Translations under genes and position numbers: made by a program
NCBI GenBank assembly: GCA_023663025.1
Contig: JAMPIC010000048.1
Location: forward strand, 1 to 9,703
Source of the DNA: Prevotella sp.
Lineage (GTDB): Bacteria; Bacillota; Clostridia; Oscillospirales; Ruminococcaceae
DNA: 9,703 bases
Direction: 5' to 3'
Shown: positions 5,650-9,703 of the stretch, piece by piece
Numbering within the stretch: the stretch's first letter is position 1
How the letters are laid out: the number at the start of each line of letters is the position of its first letter
Notes under the pieces: generated by a model
The model's database searches: none
What the model was told of the DNA's origin: nothing
Seen by the model: the letters and a program-made list of their open reading frames with translations, nothing else

Positions 5650-5665
5650 AAGGATTTCCACCAAA

Positions 5666-6196
5666 ATGAGCAAATCGAAAATACTTTTGACCGTCGGGCT
5701 GATCGTTTTCGCGGTCGGTGTGGGGACGATAGTTTTAGGCTTCCGCACCGCTGGGGGAGAGGAAAATTCACTCACATACGAAAAAACCGTCGCCGCGCGG
5801 ATAACAAACACGCGGGTCGCCGAGTCCCGTGTGGGCGGTCAGGATATGGACGGCAAGGGACACTCCATAGGCAGCGTTGACCGTACCTATTATGTGGAAT
5901 TTCTTGTGACGGACGGGGAGACGTCCTACACCAAGGAGCAGGCTGTGACCAAAAGTATTTACGACGAATACGGCGCGCTCGAAAAAAATACGGATATGGA
6001 GTTCAAGCTCTACCGCAACCCCGATGGCTCGGCGTATCTCAGTCTTAACGATGTTTCCGCCGCCACGGAGGAGTATCGGAACGGCGGGCAGGTCACAAAA
6101 GAGATAGCCGTACAAATGCTTATAGGAATGGCTGTAGCCGCCGTTGGCTGGGTATTGCTGTCAAATGGTTTGAACGGCGTGAAAAAGGATAAATAA
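5666..6196 (+). CDS. Two-TM membrane protein, DUF3592-like
   Basis: The product has 176 residues. TM1 is at about 6-26 and TM2 at about 147-167, enclosing a roughly 115-residue soluble domain, with a lysine-rich C-terminus (KKDK). The domain holds beta-rich segments such as KTVAARITNTRV (40-51), RTYYVEFLVTDG (73-84), MEFKLYRNPDG (111-121) and AYLSLNDV (123-130). This matches the plan of DUF3592 proteins: helix, small beta domain with a 'Y-x-V-x-F' strand, helix. Their function is unknown. The family call is from pattern memory. The start is ATG 5666 with GAAAGGA at 5648-5654, overlapping the stop of the preceding gene. The 16-bp gap argues for one operon with 5401-5649. Confidence 0.75.
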   Translation: MSKSKILLTVGLIVFAVGVGTIVLGFRTAGGEENSLTYEKTVAARITNTRVAESRVGGQDMDGKGHSIGSVDRTYYVEFLVTDGETSYTKEQAVTKSIYDEYGALEKNTDMEFKLYRNPDGSAYLSLNDVSAATEEYRNGGQVTKEIAVQMLIGMAVAAVGWVLLSNGLNGVKKDK

Positions 6197-6203
6197 TTCG
6201 TAG

Positions 6204-6222
6204 GGGACGGGTTTCCCGTCCC
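6204..6222. repeat. Short GC-rich hairpin (GGGACGGG-TTT-CCCGTCCC)
   Basis: A perfect 8-bp stem with a TTT loop lies 8 bp after the stop of the two-TM protein and 31 bp before the next ATG. No T-run follows, so it is a poor terminator. 'GTAGGGGACGGG...' palindromes of this type recur between genes in many Clostridia genomes, so it is probably a dispersed repeat unit or an mRNA 3'-end stabiliser. Confidence 0.6.
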
Positions 6223-6252
6223 GCAAATTTGCCGAGAAAGGAAGTTTTTTCA

Positions 6253-7044
6253 ATGAAAGCGGGCGTATCAACGGCTTGTCTGTATCCATTGGAGTTGGAG
6301 CGGGCTTTCCGTCAGCTTGCGGAAAACGGCGTGAAAACTGCGGAAATTTTCGTCAATTCCCACTGCGAGCTGTCCGACCCCTACCGCGGGGAAATGCTGG
6401 CGGTACAGCGTGAATACGGCGTCGACGTGGTCTCGGTTCACCCGTTCACCTGCGGCATAGAGCCGATGATGCTGTTCACCGCCTATGAGCGGCGGGTGAC
6501 GGATATGCTTGATTACTACAAAAATTTTTTCGAGTATATGAACCTTTTCGGGGCGAAGTTTTTCGTACTCCACGGCAACAAAAATCTGAACCCGTTTCCC
6601 GACGAGCGGTACTTCGAGCGTTTTCTCCGCTTGCAGGAAACGGCGGAGCAATTTGGGGTATGCGCCGTACAGGAAAACGTTTCACGCTGTACGGGGGGAA
6701 GTCTTGACTTTCTCAAAAAAATGAAAGCCGCTCTCGGGGACAAAGCCGCCTTTGTGCTGGACACGAAGCAGTCCCACCGCGCGGGGACAGACCCGATAGA
6801 TATGGTTCGGGCTTTGGGGGGAAATATCCGTCACGTTCACTACTCCGACTTCGGCATGGCGGGGGACTGTCTTAAATTCGGCTTCGGGGAGTACGACAAC
6901 AAGTCCCTTTTCGCCGAGCTGAAAAAGTGCGGCTTTGACGGCAGTCTGATAATCGAGCTGTACCGAGGCAGCTATGAAAACGCCGCCGACCTTGCGGATA
7001 ACTGCGTGAAGCTTAGCAAGGCACTGCGTGATTACACCCTATAA
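6253..7044 (+). CDS. Sugar phosphate isomerase/epimerase family protein (AP endonuclease 2-like TIM barrel)
   Basis: The product is a cytoplasmic TIM-barrel protein of 263 residues, the usual length for the xylose isomerase-like/sugar phosphate isomerase-epimerase superfamily. Successive strands are readable: MKAGVSTACL (1-10), GVKTAEIFV (26-34), VDVVSVHPF (57-65), AKFFVLHGNKNL (101-112), CAVQENVSR (137-145), AFVLDTKQSH (166-175), IRHVHYSDF (192-200) and GSLIIELY (230-237). The likely divalent-metal and active-site residues are Glu141, Asp170, His196 and Glu235, with His63 and His107 lining the pocket. All expected ligands are present, so it should be active. Real substrates vary widely (ketoses, inositol derivatives, AP sites) and none can be assigned. 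ATG 6253 with AAAGGA (6237-6242) is preferred over an in-frame TTG at 6229. There is no promoter of its own, so it may be cotranscribed with the genes upstream. Confidence 0.88.
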   Translation: MKAGVSTACLYPLELERAFRQLAENGVKTAEIFVNSHCELSDPYRGEMLAVQREYGVDVVSVHPFTCGIEPMMLFTAYERRVTDMLDYYKNFFEYMNLFGAKFFVLHGNKNLNPFPDERYFERFLRLQETAEQFGVCAVQENVSRCTGGSLDFLKKMKAALGDKAAFVLDTKQSHRAGTDPIDMVRALGGNIRHVHYSDFGMAGDCLKFGFGEYDNKSLFAELKKCGFDGSLIIELYRGSYENAADLADNCVKLSKALRDYTL

Positions 7045-7066
7045 GCGGTTCGGACGCCGCATCATA

Positions 7067-7102
7067 AACAGCCGCGCAGAAATGTCTGTGCGGCTGTTGT
7101 TT
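7067..7102 (+). terminator. Intrinsic terminator between convergent genes
   Basis: A 14-bp stem with one G-U pair (7067-7080 with 7085-7098) has an AATG loop and is followed by TTGTTT on the plus strand. It ends the 6253-7044 message. On the minus strand only three T follow, so it may serve the anti-sigma operon less efficiently. Confidence 0.85.
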
Positions 7103-7120
7103 CGGCGGTAAATATTGCGG

Positions 7121-9001
7121 TCAGTCAGAAAGCTCCGCAGGCTCGTAGCTTACCGCAAGCCGCTCCTCCTCAGAAAGGGAGTTGTACCAATCGAGCCATT
7201 CGAGAGTTTCCTCCGACAGGTCGGAGCTGTTGAACGTCCTGTCCCCGTAGCGAACCGTATCGCCGACAGTATGCTCAGCTCCCTTTAAATTCGGCATATC
7301 CTCGAAAAACCTCATCAGCTTTTCGCTCGGACAAAGAGCCTCCGCGCGGATATGGAAATCCTCCGCCTCCGCGTAAAAGCTGTGCTTGGTTGTTTTGCTG
7401 TCCCCGAAGTATTTTATCTCTTCAAGCTTTTCGGCGGTTATATCTTCAAGGCTGACCGTGGGTAAGTCCGAGCTGTACCCTATGACGCCGCTGCTGTAGT
7501 AAAGGTGAACGTATTCGGTATATTGGGGATAACCCTTGATCTCCTCGCCGCTGTACCGTATCCGAAGCTTCGGCGGGTCGGAGGTCTCCCTGACCGCCAT
7601 CGTCAGCTCCAATCCGTCTACCGACGGGGACTGCGGAACATACCCCGCGAAAGGCGTTTCCGCATTGGCTTCGGCAAGGGTGATATGCTCCGTGTTTTCG
7701 CCCGGGCTTTTTATCTCGTCGACAAATTCAAGAAGCTGCCGGCGTTCGCAGGCGGCGTTCACGGTAATCGTGAAACCGTTCACGGGGATAACAAAGCGGT
7801 ATTTTACCCGGTGATCCTCGTCAATTCTTATTTCGTCAAGCTTTTCGGGAGTTATCTCCTCAAAGGGAATAACGGGAGAATTATCCACGGTATCCAAATC
7901 CGAATCCGGATCTTCTCCCCATTCGTAAATCAGGGAAATATAAACTTTCATATTCACTCTGCCGTCGTAGCTTAGGGGATCAATATAAAGCCCGCAGTAC
8001 CGCTTATAGGCGGCCTCGCCGTTAATGCTCACCTCGTCGTAATTCTGCACGTCCTCCACAAGGTGCAGTCCCGCAAAAGGCGTACAGTCGGGAACGTAAC
8101 CCGCAAACACGCTTCCGCGGTTCATCTCCGAGCCGCCCTTGAAACCGGAAACAGCTTTGATAACGCCCTTGCTGTTCAGGTCGAAGCTGCCGAGGGTAAA
8201 GTGGTCGGCGTACTTGAGACCGTCTTCGCCGTCGCGGAGGGAGGACACATACGGCGAAATAACTTCTATGAATTTGTCGAAGCCCAGACCCCGCGAGGTA
8301 AACATATAGTTGGCGTCCCCGTATTCCCAGCACGCCATAAGCTTGCTGCCGTCCTTATTTTCGGAAAAATCGAAGCCGTAAAGCTCGGTATCGCCGAAAA
8401 GCTCGGGGGTGTATCTGCTTTTGTCAAAGTTGTCAAAATGGCTTCCGTCCTTATAGAAAACCAAGTGTGCCATGGGCAGATCATCCGTATCGCCGTTAAA
8501 CAGCCTTATGTCCGCATACAGCGGATCGCCGTTTTCGCCGCACTGCAAGCCGCCCTCTATATTGAGGAAATCTTCCCTGTCAACGAGGAGTACGCTGTCA
8601 AGATATTCGGCTGAAAATCGGTACACGGGACCGTCCGAGGTAAAGTCCATATATCTGTCGAGCAGAGTGTAATAAAATTCAGCCTCGTCGTCGGGTTCGT
8701 TTTTAAAATAGTCTGCTCGGTTTATGCGGTAGGACAAATAATCTTCCGCGCTTTCCGCGACGGACGCGGAGGCGTCCGTTTCACTCTCGGCAATCATATC
8801 CTGCAATTCGGTCACGACCTTATCGCCGTCCGCGTAGTTCATGGCGAAACCTGCCGCTCCCACGGCAACGGCAGCGGCAGCCGCGGCGGCTATCCAGCCC
8901 GCGAACCGAGGCTTGCGCTCGTAAATTTTCGTTGTGAAAATTTCCTCGACGTAACAGTCGTCCGCCAGGGAAATCATTTTCTCGATCTCGTTTCTGTTCA
9001 A
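7121..9001 (-). CDS. Membrane-anchored putative anti-sigma factor/sensor with repeated extracytoplasmic units
   Basis: Counting from TTG 9001 the protein has 626 residues. GGAGGAGG (9016-9009) lies seven bases upstream, and the start overlaps the sigma-factor stop as TTGA, so translation is coupled. A longer frame to 9238 runs inside the sigma gene and is rejected; ATG 8980 is an alternative start. Residues 1-32 are cytoplasmic and could bind the sigma factor. One TM, unusually alanine-rich, spans 33-54. The remaining 570 residues are extracytoplasmic, acidic and probably beta-rich. Two units match each other (about 299-430 and 451-569). Each starts with FAGYVP, then has 'EITPEKLDEI'/'DITAEKLEEI', two strands and a helix ending 'LLEFVDEI'/'LMRFFEDM'. 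A diverged third unit is likely at 150-252. The C-terminal tail contains LEWLDWYNSLSEEERLAVSY. No zinc-binding anti-sigma motif was seen, and the function is inferred from position and topology. Confidence 0.78.
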   Translation of the reverse strand: MNRNEIEKMISLADDCYVEEIFTTKIYERKPRFAGWIAAAAAAAVAVGAAGFAMNYADGDKVVTELQDMIAESETDASASVAESAEDYLSYRINRADYFKNEPDDEAEFYYTLLDRYMDFTSDGPVYRFSAEYLDSVLLVDREDFLNIEGGLQCGENGDPLYADIRLFNGDTDDLPMAHLVFYKDGSHFDNFDKSRYTPELFGDTELYGFDFSENKDGSKLMACWEYGDANYMFTSRGLGFDKFIEVISPYVSSLRDGEDGLKYADHFTLGSFDLNSKGVIKAVSGFKGGSEMNRGSVFAGYVPDCTPFAGLHLVEDVQNYDEVSINGEAAYKRYCGLYIDPLSYDGRVNMKVYISLIYEWGEDPDSDLDTVDNSPVIPFEEITPEKLDEIRIDEDHRVKYRFVIPVNGFTITVNAACERRQLLEFVDEIKSPGENTEHITLAEANAETPFAGYVPQSPSVDGLELTMAVRETSDPPKLRIRYSGEEIKGYPQYTEYVHLYYSSGVIGYSSDLPTVSLEDITAEKLEEIKYFGDSKTTKHSFYAEAEDFHIRAEALCPSEKLMRFFEDMPNLKGAEHTVGDTVRYGDRTFNSSDLSEETLEWLDWYNSLSEEERLAVSYEPAELSD

Positions 9002-9546
9002 CGCCCTTCCTCCTCCAAAAATTTTTTCAGCTTTTTTCTTGTGCGGAACAGCATGGATTCCGCCTTGCTCTTGCTTATGCCGCACCTTTCGCAGATGTCC
9101 CGCACTGGCATGAAATACCAGTACCTGAGCATGAACACTCTGCGGCTTTCCTCGCCGATATCGGCAAGAAAACGGTTTATTGTGTCCGCAAGCTCCAAGT
9201 CGGTGTAGCGTATCTCCGCGCTTTCGTCGGACGCGCACTCGCCCAGCTCGTCGAGAGACGCAGTCGTCTGCGGACTGCGCTTTTCCGCGTTGAGGTACTC
9301 ATATTTTTTCAGAGCCTGATTGCGCGTTATCTTCAGCAGGAAAGCCTTGAAGTTACGCGGTTTTTCGGGAGGGATCAAGTTCCAAACCGCCATATAAGCG
9401 TCGTTTTCGCACTCCTCCGCGTCGGCTTCGCAGCGCAGAACGCGCATTGCCATGGAAAAAACCAATTTTCCGTATTTTATCCTTGTTTCGCGGACAGCCT
9501 CCTCGGAGCGTTCCGTAAACAGAGAGATTATACCGCCGTCGTCCAT
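8998..9546 (-). CDS. ECF (sigma-70 family, group 4) RNA polymerase sigma factor
   Basis: This 182-residue protein directs RNA polymerase to a small stress or envelope regulon. Region 2 spans about 20-90. It includes KLVFSMAMRVL (27-37), the DAEECENDAYMAVW helix (42-55) and a FKAFLLKITRNQALKKY stretch (66-82) that melts and reads the -10 element. The 'NDAYMAVWNLIPPEKP' wording is typical of ECF factors of gut Clostridia. A polar linker (91-115) leads to region 4 (118-178), with the helix-turn-helix RDICERCGISKSKAESMLFR (149-168) for -35 recognition. No extra C-terminal domain is present. The start is ATG 9546 with AGGAGGT (9560-9554) seven bases upstream. It is cotranscribed with the coupled membrane protein, its probable regulator. 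No convincing promoter, sigma-A or ECF-autoregulated, was found in 9547-9609. Confidence 0.94.
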   Translation of the reverse strand: MDDGGIISLFTERSEEAVRETRIKYGKLVFSMAMRVLRCEADAEECENDAYMAVWNLIPPEKPRNFKAFLLKITRNQALKKYEYLNAEKRSPQTTASLDELGECASDESAEIRYTDLELADTINRFLADIGEESRRVFMLRYWYFMPVRDICERCGISKSKAESMLFRTRKKLKKFLEEEGR

Positions 9547-9609
9547 AACGCCGACCTCCTTTCATTTATTAAGTACGGTTCGGGAGGGAAATGCTTGCGT
9601 TTAAAAAAA

Positions 9610-9698
9610 TAAATTGTAATTTAGCGCAGAACATGTAACGAGTATTCGGCGGCGAAGCCGCGACTAAAAGTTTCGCCCGCCTTTTCAAAGGCGGCAGG
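9610..9698 (-). repeat. Inverted second copy of the hairpin repeat (right copy)
   Basis: The reverse complement matches 93-175. It has a 22-bp identical core containing the GCGGC/GCCGC hairpin (9648-9669, matching 120-141), the identical 14-mer TAAATTGTAATTTA (9610-9623, complementary to 162-175), and a homologous hairpin (9677-9694). In that hairpin stem the A-T pair of the left copy is replaced by C-G on both sides. It lies upstream of the sigma gene. The sequence continues past the window edge. Confidence 0.75.
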
Positions 9699-9703
9699 TT
9701 TCC

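Noticed and set aside
5377..5811. 144-codon minus-strand frame opposite the 5401 and 5666 genes
   Set aside because: No RBS or promoter was found; it overlaps two plus-strand genes that have RBSs and good spacing. The minus-strand promoter at 5352-5380 points away from it.
9002..9238. N-terminal extension of the anti-sigma candidate by 79 residues
   Set aside because: It lies wholly inside the sigma-factor gene in another frame and is rich in Arg/His/Lys. The GGAGGAGG-TTG start at 9001 explains the gene better.
1..9703. CRISPR arrays, tRNA or rRNA genes, insertion sequences, attachment sites
   Set aside because: No regularly spaced repeats, cloverleaf or rRNA-like sequence, and no transposase or integrase frame were seen on either strand.

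Overview
The window looks like chromosome from a Gram-positive Clostridia bacterium, most likely an Oscillospiraceae/Ruminococcus-type gut anaerobe. The reasons are strong AGGAGG-type ribosome binding sites, textbook sigma-A promoters (five with 17-bp spacers), separate secD and secF genes, an ECF sigma factor of the type common in gut Clostridia, and hairpin-rich dispersed repeats between genes. The family-level placement is an inference, not a measurement. No tRNA, rRNA, CRISPR array, transposase or integrase was seen.

Layout. A chain of small hairpins (25-175) opens the window, and an inverted copy of its distal half (9610-9698) closes it. Next come two tandem paralogous secreted proteins of unknown function (266-1048 and 1194-1958), each with its own near-consensus promoter, ended by a strong terminator (1979-2017). 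The secD-secF operon (2157-4506) has its own promoter and overlapping reading frames. It ends at a terminator that sits immediately in front of a half-size EamA/DMT transporter gene (4591-5004).

The AT-richer stretch 5042-5400 is the most interesting part. A promoter carrying an 11-bp direct repeat drives a 58-residue ribbon-helix-helix (CopG-like) protein. Directly behind it, on the opposite strand, is a consensus promoter followed about 75 nt later by an intrinsic terminator, and no reading frame explains this pair, so a small RNA is predicted. Its complement lies between the RHH gene and two small downstream genes (5401-5649, unknown; 5666-6196, a two-TM DUF3592-like protein). The order RHH regulator, counter-transcribed RNA, controlled gene resembles copG-rnaII-repB of pMV158-type plasmids, but there is no Rep gene. 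A 10-bp inverted repeat around the antisense promoter also allows an RNA-switch model or an invertible-promoter model.

The right part holds a sugar-phosphate isomerase/epimerase-like TIM-barrel protein (6253-7044), a terminator between convergent genes, and a leftward operon of an ECF sigma factor (8998-9546) translationally coupled through a TTGA overlap to a large membrane-anchored protein (7121-9001). That protein has a short cytoplasmic N-terminus, one TM and repeated extracytoplasmic units, as expected of a cognate anti-sigma factor or sensor.
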